The notes beneath the pieces are model-generated. The model worked only from the letters and a program-made list of their open reading frames with translations, ran no database searches and was not told the origin of the DNA. DNA of 64,000 nucleotides from positions 35,664 to 99,663 of the forward strand of contig JALSQX010000103.1 in NCBI GenBank assembly GCA_026985075.1. The letters run 5' to 3'. Origin of the DNA: Blastocatellia bacterium (GTDB lineage Bacteria > Acidobacteriota > Blastocatellia > HR10 > J050). A program made the translations under genes and the position numbers. Position 1 is the stretch's first letter. Each line of letters opens with the position of its first letter. Shown piece by piece: positions 55,218-63,664 of the stretch.

Positions 55218-56224
55218 AGATACTGACGCCCATCAATTCGCTTCAAGAAGTGGAGATGTTGGCCGAGAACGGGGCCGAAGAGTTCTATTGTGGCCTCGTC
55301 CCCGAGGAGTGGCTGCAACGCTACGGTGGAGCGCTATGGCTCAACCGCCGAAGCCCCAAGGGCGGGAACGTGCAAACGTTCGCCGAGTTGAACGCCTTGA
55401 TTGCCGCCGCCCACCAGTATGGGATTCCGGTGTTTCTCACGCTCAATGCTCCCGCCTACGCGCCGGAGCAGATGTCGATGGTCATCGATCTGGCCCGGCG
55501 ACTGGTGGAAGAAGCGGGAGCCGATGCGCTCATCATCGCCGACCCGGGATTGCTCGTGGCCCTCGTCGAGAGCGGTCTCGATGCGCCACTCCATCTGAGC
55601 TCCCTGGCGGCCACGCTCAATGGTCGGGCGATCGATTTCTTCCGCCAGTGGGGCGTGCGGCGAATCATTCTGCCCCGCAGTGTGACGCTCGATGAGATGC
55701 GCCATCTGGCCGAGGCGGCTCGAGGGGTGGTGGAACTGGAAGCCTTCATTCTCAACGAAGGATGCGCTTTCGAAGAGGGATACTGCCCGACCAGTAAGCA
55801 TCATTCGGTGGGCGCCTATTGCACTGGATTGGCGGATATGGAAGCGAGCTTCTTCACCGCTCGCGGCGATGAGGTGCCCGCTGCTGAGCGGCGGGAGGTG
55901 AACGCCCTGCTTCAGGATTACTATCGCTGGTTATTCTTCGTGAACAACGCCGGATGTTCCCTCTCGCCCGAAGGGCTCCCCTATGGACCCTGTGGCCTGT
56001 GTGCCATTCCCCAGATGCACCGGATGGGCATCGCCTCGCTGAAGATCGTCGGTCGGGAAGCCTCCTCGTGGCGCAAACTGGCCAGCCTGCGTCTGGTCAA
56101 GGCCGTCGTCGATCGCGTGCGCCAGGGGAGGCCCGATGATGAGGTGAGAACCTACGCCCAATCGCTGCGCACGCCGCGCGAGTATTGTCAATCGGGGTTC
56201 ATGTGTTATTACCGATGGTGGTGA
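55214..56224 (+). CDS. U32-family iron-sulfur protein, UbiU-like
   Basis: A 336-residue protein starting at the ATG in the ATGA overlap with the previous gene. It has the U32 beginning (MKILTPINSLQEVEMLAENGAEEFYCG) and the UbiU/RlhA cysteine set Cys184-x6-Cys191, Cys203 and Cys263. The last is within the family signature GLCAIPQMHRMGIASLKIVGR. A [4Fe-4S] cluster is therefore likely. Extra cysteines are at 248, 260, 325 and 331. Together with the UbiV-like partner it forms the pair expected for an oxygen-independent hydroxylase. The older name peptidase U32 does not establish protease activity. The ABC gene overlaps its 3' end. Confidence 0.83.
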   Translation: MKILTPINSLQEVEMLAENGAEEFYCGLVPEEWLQRYGGALWLNRRSPKGGNVQTFAELNALIAAAHQYGIPVFLTLNAPAYAPEQMSMVIDLARRLVEEAGADALIIADPGLLVALVESGLDAPLHLSSLAATLNGRAIDFFRQWGVRRIILPRSVTLDEMRHLAEAARGVVELEAFILNEGCAFEEGYCPTSKHHSVGAYCTGLADMEASFFTARGDEVPAAERREVNALLQDYYRWLFFVNNAGCSLSPEGLPYGPCGLCAIPQMHRMGIASLKIVGREASSWRKLASLRLVKAVVDRVRQGRPDDEVRTYAQSLRTPREYCQSGFMCYYRWW

Positions 56225-58005
56225 GTCAATCGCTCAAAAGGTACGCTCGGCTGCTCAGCTACCTGAACCCATACCGCCGGCGGCTCGGCATCGTCCTGCT
56301 GTTGGCGGTGACCGGCACGGCGGTGAATCTGGCTTATCCCTACCTCAGCAAGATTCTCATCGACGAAGCCTTGTTAGGGCGACGCTTCCAGCTTCTCCTC
56401 ACCGTAGGGCTCGCCCTGTTCGTCGCCATGGTGTTCAGCTTCGTCGTCAATGCCGCGAGCAGCCTGCTCTACGTATCCGTCTCGGCGCACGTGCTCCTGG
56501 ATATGCGGCTTGATCTCTATCGCCATTTGCAGCGGTTGAGCCTCAGGTTTTACGATAACACGCGCATCGGCGAGATTCTCTCGCGCCTCAACAATGACCT
56601 GGCCGAAGCTCAACGAGTTACCTCGGATACGCTGCTCGCGCTCGTCACCAATCTGCTCGTGCTCGGCGGGACAATCGCTCTTCTCCTGCTCCTCAATTGG
56701 AAGCTGTTTCTGGTGGGCATCGCTTTTCTGCCACTGGGATTGAAGGGACTCCTGCATTATCGCCAGCGCGTGCAACAGCAGGCCAGGACGATTCGCGAGC
56801 GCAGCGCCGCGATTGGATCTTTCCTGGTGGAATCGCTGCTCGGCATCCGGCTCATCAAAGCCTTCCATGCCGAGGATGCCGAAGCAGAGAGATTTCGCGC
56901 TCAGAACGAGGGGTTCATCCGCGCTCTGCTGCGGTTTCAGTGGCTCTCGGTGATCGCCTCGGGCGTTCCCGGTCTCATGATGGCGGCGAGCACGCTGGCC
57001 GTCCTCCTCTATGGGGGATCACTCGTGATCGATGGCACCATGACGCTCGGCGGCCTGGTGGCCTTCATGGCCTATCAGATGCGGCTCATGCCGCCGATGC
57101 AAAACCTGGCGGCCCTGTTCATGAACGTTCAACGAGCCCGCGCCTCGCTCGATCGCGTGTTCGCATTCTTCGATCTAGAACCGGACGTGCGCGAACATCC
57201 CCACGCTCGCCAACTCGACCGGGTCCGGGGAGAGATTGAGTTCGATGAGGTGACGATGAGCTATGAGCCCGATCAACCGGTTTTGAAGAAGGTGAGTTTC
57301 ACCGTTCCCGCCGGGACGACATGCGCGCTCGTCGGGCCGAGTGGTGGGGGGAAATCGACGATCGCCGATCTCCTCCTCCGATTTTACGATCCCTCATCGG
57401 GCGTCATTCGAGTGGACGGACACGATATCAGAGAGGTAACCCTGGAGAGCCTGCGACGGCACATCTGCCTGGTCGATCAAGAGACGTTCCTCTTCAGTGG
57501 GACGATCGAAGATAATATCCGCTACGGGCGACCCACGGCCGCGTTCGATGAGATCGTCGCCGCCGCTCGAGCCGCCGCCATCCATGAATTCATCGAGGCG
57601 CTTCCCCAGGGATATCGAACGGTCGTCGGCGAGCGCGGCGTGAAACTCTCGGGCGGACAGCGACAGCGCCTGGCCATCGCACGGGCCGTACTGCGCGATC
57701 CCGCTATCCTCATACTCGATGAAGCGACATCGGCACTGGATTGGCAGGCCGAGAGCAGCATCAAGGAGGCGCTGGCTCGCCTCATGCGCGGGCGGACGAC
57801 CCTCATCATCTCTCACCGACTCTCGCTCATCCAGGACGCCGATCTCATCATCGTGCTGGAAAATGGAGAAGTCGTCCAGCGCGGTCGTCACCAACAATTG
57901 CTGCATGAACCAGGAGCCTATCGACGACTGTTCCTTCATCAGGCGAGAGGGCTTGAACGGGGCGCGCTCAGTCCGGCGCTCTCTCCGACAGAAAGCCTCT
58001 CCTAG
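56215..58005 (+). CDS. qhpF: ABC exporter (half transporter), QhpF-like
   Basis: A 596-residue type I exporter with a six-helix membrane domain (about 1-320) and a nucleotide-binding domain (about 345-580). Walker A is GPSGGGKST, the signature LSGGQRQRLAIARA, Walker B ILILDEATSAL and the H-loop IISHRLS. No C39 peptidase domain is fused, consistent with a separate leader protease. In the known Qhp system an ABC transporter moves the cross-linked gamma subunit to the periplasm. The ATG at 56215 overlaps the previous gene by 10 bp; alternatives a few codons later exist. Confidence 0.87.
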   Translation: MVVSQSLKRYARLLSYLNPYRRRLGIVLLLAVTGTAVNLAYPYLSKILIDEALLGRRFQLLLTVGLALFVAMVFSFVVNAASSLLYVSVSAHVLLDMRLDLYRHLQRLSLRFYDNTRIGEILSRLNNDLAEAQRVTSDTLLALVTNLLVLGGTIALLLLLNWKLFLVGIAFLPLGLKGLLHYRQRVQQQARTIRERSAAIGSFLVESLLGIRLIKAFHAEDAEAERFRAQNEGFIRALLRFQWLSVIASGVPGLMMAASTLAVLLYGGSLVIDGTMTLGGLVAFMAYQMRLMPPMQNLAALFMNVQRARASLDRVFAFFDLEPDVREHPHARQLDRVRGEIEFDEVTMSYEPDQPVLKKVSFTVPAGTTCALVGPSGGGKSTIADLLLRFYDPSSGVIRVDGHDIREVTLESLRRHICLVDQETFLFSGTIEDNIRYGRPTAAFDEIVAAARAAAIHEFIEALPQGYRTVVGERGVKLSGGQRQRLAIARAVLRDPAILILDEATSALDWQAESSIKEALARLMRGRTTLIISHRLSLIQDADLIIVLENGEVVQRGRHQQLLHEPGAYRRLFLHQARGLERGALSPALSPTESLS

Positions 58006-58026
58006 CCCGCCGACGGCGAGACGCCT

Positions 58027-58740
58027 ATGTCCGTGCGCATCGGAATCATCGACAGCGGGATCAATCCTTTTCATTCCCATGTGAGGAGCGTCTCCGGCGG
58101 CGTCGCCCTCCGGCGTGGCGGGGACGGCCGGATCGACGTGCTGGATGATTTTCGGGATGTCATCGGACACGGCACGGCAGTGGCTGGGGTCATTCGCCAG
58201 AAGGTTCCCCAAGCCGAACTCTTCGCCATCAAAGTCTTCCATCGACGCCTCATCACGGCAGCCGACGTCATCGCCGAAGCAATCGGATGGGCCGTCGACC
58301 ATGATTTGAAGCTCATCAACTTGAGTCTGGGCACGTTGAACTGGAAACACCGCCCCCTCTTTGAGCGCGCCTGTCAACGGGCGCTGGATCGAGGATCGAT
58401 CGTCATCGCCCCGGCGCGGCATCGCGATCAGACCATCCTTCCGGGAGCACTGCCCTGCTGCCTGGGCGTAGCGATGATGGCATCATGCTCGCCCGAAGAG
58501 TATTTTTATCGTCGCCGGGGAAGGCAGATCGAGTTCCTGGCCCATCCCTGGCCACGAGATCTCCCGGGCGTGCCTCGGGAGCGCAATCTGCATGGACTCA
58601 GCTTCGCCGTCGCTCACATGACGGGATTCGCCGCTCGCCTCGTCAATGAGCACCCGGACATCACGCTGATCGAGCTGGAACGGCAGTTACAACGACGCGG
58701 CAAGAAGCTCGCTGAGGACGCTCATCCTTCGCTGAGATGA
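58027..58740 (+). CDS. qhpE: Subtilisin-like leader peptidase, QhpE-like
   Basis: A 237-residue S8-family serine protease without signal peptide, so probably cytosolic. The triad is visible: Asp9 in IIDSGINPF, His in GHGTAVAGV and Ser in GLSFAVAHM; the Asn-equivalent is in the IAPARHR region. This short intracellular subtilase matches QhpE, which removes the QhpC leader after cross-linking. It ends the operon, 21 bp after the transporter. No propeptide or inhibitor domain is seen. Confidence 0.87.
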   Translation: MSVRIGIIDSGINPFHSHVRSVSGGVALRRGGDGRIDVLDDFRDVIGHGTAVAGVIRQKVPQAELFAIKVFHRRLITAADVIAEAIGWAVDHDLKLINLSLGTLNWKHRPLFERACQRALDRGSIVIAPARHRDQTILPGALPCCLGVAMMASCSPEEYFYRRRGRQIEFLAHPWPRDLPGVPRERNLHGLSFAVAHMTGFAARLVNEHPDITLIELERQLQRRGKKLAEDAHPSLR

Positions 58741-58845
58741 CGTTGATCGGTGGCTGGTGCACCACACCGTCATTGAGCTTCTTTCCATGAACGATGAAGA
58801 AACGTTACAATAGACCCTCCACGAATCCCTGGGAGCGCACACCAT

Positions 58846-60351
58846 ATGAATATTGCCGAATATCTCAGTCGATCGGCGCAACAGTATCCGGAGAAGATCG
58901 CCTTGATCTTCGTTGAACAGCAATGGAGTTATCGTCAACTGCACGAGAAGAGTCGGATTCTCGCCGCTCATCTCCAGGGACTGGGCGTTCGGCGCGGCGA
59001 CCGGGTGGCCATCTATATGCCCAATTGTCCTGAGTTCGTTTTGAGCTACTATGCTGTTGAAGGTCTCGGCGCTCTGGCCGTGACGCTGAGCGCGCTGCTC
59101 AAACGACGCGAAATCGCCGAGGAAATCACCGATTGTGGGGCTCGCGCGCTGATCACGACGCGAGATCTGATGGCGCACATCCCCGATACAACGGAACTCC
59201 CGCATCTACAACACATCATCGTCGCCGGCGGAGCAGCAGGCGAACACATCCCCCTGGAGTCGCTTCTGGACGGACCCGAGCTGGCCGAATGGGTCCCGCT
59301 CTCACCAGACGATGGGGCGGCCATCCTCTATACGTCGGGCACGACGGGCTATCCCAAAGGCGCTGTGCTCACCCACGGGAACGTCACCAGCAATGTTGCC
59401 GCCACCGTTCGATACACCGGGATGACGAGCGATGATCGATTGATGTGTTTCCTTCCGCTGTTTCACTGTTTCGGTCAGAATTTCATCATGAATGCTTGCG
59501 TCGCCGCCGGAGCCACACTGATACTCCATCCGAAGTTCGAGTTCGATGAAATTCTCCACTCCGCTCATCACCATGAGGTCACCATGTTCTTCGCCGTGCC
59601 GACCATCTACAAGCGACTCTACGACGCCAACATTCCTCACGAGGTGCTGCGGTCGATTCGCTACTATTTCACCGCTGCTGCTAAAATGCCCAAAGAACTC
59701 GCTCTGGACTGGAAGGATCGCTACGGGATGCCGATCTACGAAGGATATGGACTCACTGAGTGCAGTCCCTTCGCCTGTTATAACCACGCGACGCGCTGGG
59801 TCGCCGGAAGTGTGGGCACGCCCATTGAGGGCGTCGACATGAAGGTGGTGGACCTCCACACCGGTGAGCGGCTCGGCCCTCATCAGTTGGGCGAGATTTG
59901 CATCAAGGGTCCCAACGTGATGAAAGGATACTGGAACGCTCCGCAAGCCACGGCTCGCGTCATTGATAAAGAAGGATGGTTGCATACGGGCGACGTCGGC
60001 TACGTGGATGAGAACGGCTATTTCTTCATCGTGGATCGAGTGAAAGACATGATCAATCCCGGCGGGTTCACCGTCTCGCCGAGCGAGATCGAAGATGTCC
60101 TCTGCCTCCATCCAGGCATCGCCGACGCCTGTGTGGTCGGCGTGCCTCACGAAGATCTCGGCGAAGCCATTATGGCCTACGTGGTCCCTCGGGGGACGGT
60201 GACCGAGCAAGAGGTGCTCGACTTCTGTCGCCGAGAGATGGCCAAACACAAGGTTCCTCACTTCGTGAAGTTCGTCCCATCCATTCCCGTCAGCCCCACG
60301 GGGAAAAAGCTTCGCCGACTGCTCAAGCCTCGCGCGCCAGACAGAGACTGA
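58846..60351 (+). CDS. Long-chain fatty acid-CoA ligase family protein
   Basis: A 501-residue acyl-adenylate-forming enzyme. The AMP-binding signature is ILYTSGTTGYPKGAVLTH (about residue 163), with EGYGLTECSPF (about 303), GWLHTGDVGYVDENGYF (about 377) and the C-terminal catalytic lysine in SPTGKKLRRLL. It activates a carboxylic acid, probably fatty acyl, to its CoA thioester through an acyl-AMP. The chain length is not predictable. It lies about 105 bp after the Qhp-like operon, with its own likely ribosome binding site, so I treat it as a separate unit. Confidence 0.9.
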   Translation: MNIAEYLSRSAQQYPEKIALIFVEQQWSYRQLHEKSRILAAHLQGLGVRRGDRVAIYMPNCPEFVLSYYAVEGLGALAVTLSALLKRREIAEEITDCGARALITTRDLMAHIPDTTELPHLQHIIVAGGAAGEHIPLESLLDGPELAEWVPLSPDDGAAILYTSGTTGYPKGAVLTHGNVTSNVAATVRYTGMTSDDRLMCFLPLFHCFGQNFIMNACVAAGATLILHPKFEFDEILHSAHHHEVTMFFAVPTIYKRLYDANIPHEVLRSIRYYFTAAAKMPKELALDWKDRYGMPIYEGYGLTECSPFACYNHATRWVAGSVGTPIEGVDMKVVDLHTGERLGPHQLGEICIKGPNVMKGYWNAPQATARVIDKEGWLHTGDVGYVDENGYFFIVDRVKDMINPGGFTVSPSEIEDVLCLHPGIADACVVGVPHEDLGEAIMAYVVPRGTVTEQEVLDFCRREMAKHKVPHFVKFVPSIPVSPTGKKLRRLLKPRAPDRD

Positions 60352-60423
60352 GCCTGCACCGAGCGAAGCATCATTTCTGATGGCTTGACCACGGGACGAC
60401 GGATCGATACCCTTCGAGCGAAG

Positions 60424-60992
60424 ATGTCATCTCTCTCTGAAAACCAGAAAGCCCAGATCATCGCTCTCCTTCGAGAAGGCCGACTCGACCGCGAGGAGAT
60501 CGCGGCGGAGGCGGGCGTTTCTCCAGGAACGGTCAGCGCCATCAAGGCTCATATGACGATGGGAACTTATGGCAGCTCTCCTCCCTCTGAAGCTGAAACC
60601 GACGAACTCATCGCGGCGGCAGAAACAACGTTCGGGCTGGACGCGACTTGCAGCTCGCCTTGCGATCCAATATCCAGCAACTCGAAAAGGGCCTGGCGAT
60701 CATCGACGAGGGTAAAGAATACACGACCGAAGCGGGCCGAATACATATTCTGGCCAAAGACGTCAGTGACAGGATCGTCGTTATTGAATTGAAGGCAGGA
60801 CGGGCGGCTCCGGAAGCCCTGACCCAGCTTCTTGCTTATATGGGAGCTGTGAGCGAGCAGCGACAGAAGCCTGTAGGGGGCATCCTCGTGGCCGGTGATT
60901 TTCATCCACGCGTGGTCTTCGCCGCGCGCGCCGTTCCCCATGTCACGCTGCGTCGGTATCGCTTCAGATTCATGTTCGAGTCGATTGACTGA
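60424..60992 (+). pseudogene. Frameshifted NucS/DUF91-like nuclease with N-terminal helix-turn-helix
   Basis: Two overlapping frames together encode one protein. The first (from ATG 60424) has a helix-turn-helix (REEIAAEAGVSPGTVSAIK) and runs to FGLD near 60640. The second resumes as DLQLALRSNIQQLEKGL and continues with an endonuclease fold (YTTEAGRIHILA, IVVIELKAGRAAPEALTQLLAY). Adding one base near 60641, after CTGGA, restores a continuous product of about 190 residues ending FRFMFESID. Acidic and Lys residues of the nuclease core remain. It is a single-base deletion, so recent inactivation or a sequencing error are both possible. Confidence 0.75.
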
Positions 60993-61003
60993 GCCTTGAG
61001 GAG

Positions 61004-61126
61004 CACGTTGGTGGGCTGGCGGTGACGTCGAGCGATCCGGTGTCGGCGACGCCCAGTTTCACCGCGCCTCAGGCGGGCAATGGCCAGTGTGTGGTGTTGG
61101 TATTCGAGCTGACAGTGACTGGTCCC
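61004..61126 (+). pseudogene. Relic of a PKD-type (beta-sandwich) domain
   Basis: One frame translates to about 40 residues resembling the end of a PKD/REJ repeat: GGLAVTSSDPVSATPSFTAP and then LVFELTVTG. Such repeats occur in large secreted proteins. Stop codons and no start lie around it, so it is probably a decayed fragment. The rest of 60993-61481 shows no gene; CCCACTGCTCGCCGGTGGG near 61339 resembles the palindromes of the arrays at 28-30 kb. Confidence 0.4.
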
Positions 61127-61481
61127 TGTGGGGCGGGGGCAACGTTTGGGAAGCATTGTGGATCGGAGCATCGATGACAATGAGCCCCGCCCGCGAACAG
61201 CGGAGGAATGGCTCACAGATCTGCACAGCGAAAAGCGGGGTTTGCACGGATTCCTCCCCGGCGTTGATCGGTGGCGATCCCGCCATTTCTGTGACCATCC
61301 GCGTGCCATTTCTCCGGAAGCGTTCTGTTTAGACACCCCACTGCTCGCCGGTGGGAAGACGTCACGTTCTCCCCTCCGACCGCGAAGCGTAACTATCCCC
61401 AGAAACGAGCGATTTCCAGGCCCCATTGCGCATTGATCCTCTTTCCCTCACCTCAGGAACTCTCGCTAATGAGCGGTTCCC

Positions 61482-61510
61482 TTGTTGTCCATCACGCCTC
61501 GACCTATACT
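61482..61510 (+). promoter_or_regulatory. Candidate sigma-70 promoter of recG
   Basis: TTGTTG (61482-61487) and TATACT (61505-61510) are separated by 17 bp. The predicted start near 61517 is only a few bases before the recG ATG at 61520, so the transcript may be leaderless. Confidence 0.45.
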
Positions 61511-61519
61511 TGCTCATAC

Positions 61520-63664
61520 ATGCTGACGCTGACGACACCGTTGCACCAGTTGCATCGATATAAGATCCCGCGCGTCGGCGAGGTGACGGCGCGCAAGCTG
61601 GCCGCGGCGATCGCCCAGGTGAACGATATGGCCGATCCTCGCGAAGCGACCGTCGAAGACCTCCTCCACTATCTTCCACTGCGATACGAAGATCGTTCCC
61701 ATCTGGTCACCATCGACCGCATCGAACCGGGGCAGTACGCTTCCGTCCAGGTACGGGTACGGGTGGCCGGGAGTTATCCGGTGAAAGGAGGGCGGCTGAC
61801 CATCTTCGAACTTTCGGCCACCGATGAGACGGGTCAGATTCGCGCATACTGGTGGAATCAGCGATGGCTGGAAGGAACGCTCAAGCGCGGCACCCGCGTC
61901 ATCCTCTATGGACTCTGGCAATGGAATCGCTTCAAGCGATGCCTGGAAGTCGAGAATCCCGAGTTCGAAGTGCTTCCCGAACGAGAGACGACCGAACCCA
62001 TTCACACGGGCCGTCGCGTCCCCATCTATCGGAAGCTGGGGAGTTTCAAGACGCGCCAACTCCGGGCGATCATCTATCACGTCATTGAGCGCTTGTCGCC
62101 CGAGGCCGTTCCGGAGCTTCTCCCCCGGCAGACGCTCGCGCGTCATCGTTTGATGTCACGATACGAAGCTCTGGTCAACGCTCACTTCCCGCAGGACGAG
62201 ACGCCGTTAGAGCTCTACAACCAAGGCCGCGCTCCGGCCTGGCGGCGACTCATCTTTGAGGAATTCTTCTGGTTGCAACTGGCTCTGGCGCTTCGGCGCG
62301 CCCAGCGCGAGCGCGCTCCCAAAGGCGCGATCATTCACGTGGATGATCGGATTCGGGAGATCGTCAGAGGTATCCTGCCCTTCAAGCTGACTGCCGCCCA
62401 GCGACGAGCGTTGAAAGAGATCGTCGATGATCTCACGTCGGATCGCCCCATGAACCGATTGTTACAAGGCGATGTGGGGAGCGGCAAGACAATCGTCGCG
62501 GTGCTCGCCATGGTGGTGGTCATCGAATCCGGTTATCAAGCGGCGCTCATGGCGCCGACGGAAATTCTGGCCGAACAACATGCGCGCAATATCAAACGCA
62601 TTCTGGCGCACACGCCATACCGCGTCGAGCTGCTCACCGGGAGTACGAAATCACATCAGAAACGCCAACTCTATGAAGCCATCGCTCAGGGTGAAGTTGA
62701 TCTCGTCATCGGCACCCATGCGCTCATCCAGGAGGGCGTGACGTTTCACAAGCTGGGCTTCGTCGTCATTGATGAGCAACATCGCTTCGGCGTCCTTCAA
62801 CGAGCAGAGCTCATCAAGCGCGGATACCATCCTGACGTTCTGGTGATGACGGCGACGCCCATCCCTCGTTCCCTGGCTATGACCGTGTACGGCGATCTGG
62901 ACGTCTCCATCATCGACCAGCTCCCGCCGGGGCGCAAACCGGTCAAGACCGTACTGCGATTCGAAGACGCGCGACCGAAAATTTACCGCTTCATCGCCGA
63001 GGAAGTGCGCGCCGGCCGACAGGTCTACGTCGTGTACCCACTGGTCGAAGAGTCGGAGAAGATGGACCTGCTCAACGCCACACAGATGGCCGAGCACCTC
63101 CAACAGGTCGTATTCCCCACATTCCGCGTCGGCCTCCTGCACGGGAAGATGAAACCCGCAGAGAAGGACGAGATCATGCGCCGGTTCGTGGCCGGCGAGA
63201 TTGACATCCTGGTCACCACGACGGTCGTGGAAGTGGGCGTCGATGTCCCCAATGCCAGCGTGATGCTCATCGAGCACGCCGAGCGGTTTGGTCTCGCTCA
63301 GTTGCATCAGCTCCGCGGGCGCGTCGGTCGCGGCGCGGCCAAGTCCTACTGCATTCTCCTCTCCAAGGAGAATTCATCCGAAGAAGCCCGCGCCCGATTG
63401 AACACCATGGTGCGCACCAACGACGGCTTCAAAATTGCGGAGAAAGATCTCGAATTACGCGGGCCGGGCGAACTCATGGGCACGCGACAATCAGGGTTGC
63501 CGCTGTTTCGCGTGGGGAATATCGTGCGCGACCAGAAATGGCTCATCGCCGCCCGTCAAGAAGTCCACCGATTGATGAGCCTCACGCCTCGTCCTCCCGA
63601 AGTGAATGACCTGCTGGAGCGGATTCGCCAACAGCCCAAGTATGGTCTCGCCTCAATCGGATGA
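61520..63664 (+). CDS. recG: ATP-dependent DNA helicase RecG
   Basis: A 714-residue branched-DNA helicase that regresses stalled replication forks. After an N-terminal extension it has the wedge/OB domain (about 70-180) and helicase motifs: GDVGSGKT (Walker A, about residue 318), DEQHRFG (motif II), TATPIPR (motif III) and QLRGRVGRG (motif VI). The ATG at 61520 is chosen because the natural homology begins there and a promoter lies directly upstream; the open frame extends back to 61433. No ribosome binding site is visible. The 3' end overlaps the convergent partial gene by 12 bp. Confidence 0.95.
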   Translation: MLTLTTPLHQLHRYKIPRVGEVTARKLAAAIAQVNDMADPREATVEDLLHYLPLRYEDRSHLVTIDRIEPGQYASVQVRVRVAGSYPVKGGRLTIFELSATDETGQIRAYWWNQRWLEGTLKRGTRVILYGLWQWNRFKRCLEVENPEFEVLPERETTEPIHTGRRVPIYRKLGSFKTRQLRAIIYHVIERLSPEAVPELLPRQTLARHRLMSRYEALVNAHFPQDETPLELYNQGRAPAWRRLIFEEFFWLQLALALRRAQRERAPKGAIIHVDDRIREIVRGILPFKLTAAQRRALKEIVDDLTSDRPMNRLLQGDVGSGKTIVAVLAMVVVIESGYQAALMAPTEILAEQHARNIKRILAHTPYRVELLTGSTKSHQKRQLYEAIAQGEVDLVIGTHALIQEGVTFHKLGFVVIDEQHRFGVLQRAELIKRGYHPDVLVMTATPIPRSLAMTVYGDLDVSIIDQLPPGRKPVKTVLRFEDARPKIYRFIAEEVRAGRQVYVVYPLVEESEKMDLLNATQMAEHLQQVVFPTFRVGLLHGKMKPAEKDEIMRRFVAGEIDILVTTTVVEVGVDVPNASVMLIEHAERFGLAQLHQLRGRVGRGAAKSYCILLSKENSSEEARARLNTMVRTNDGFKIAEKDLELRGPGELMGTRQSGLPLFRVGNIVRDQKWLIAARQEVHRLMSLTPRPPEVNDLLERIRQQPKYGLASIG

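Noticed and set aside
54237..56224. Reading the two U32 proteins simply as peptidases
   Set aside because: Both have complete four-cysteine iron-sulfur motifs of UbiV/UbiU type, and the operon already encodes a subtilisin-like leader protease.
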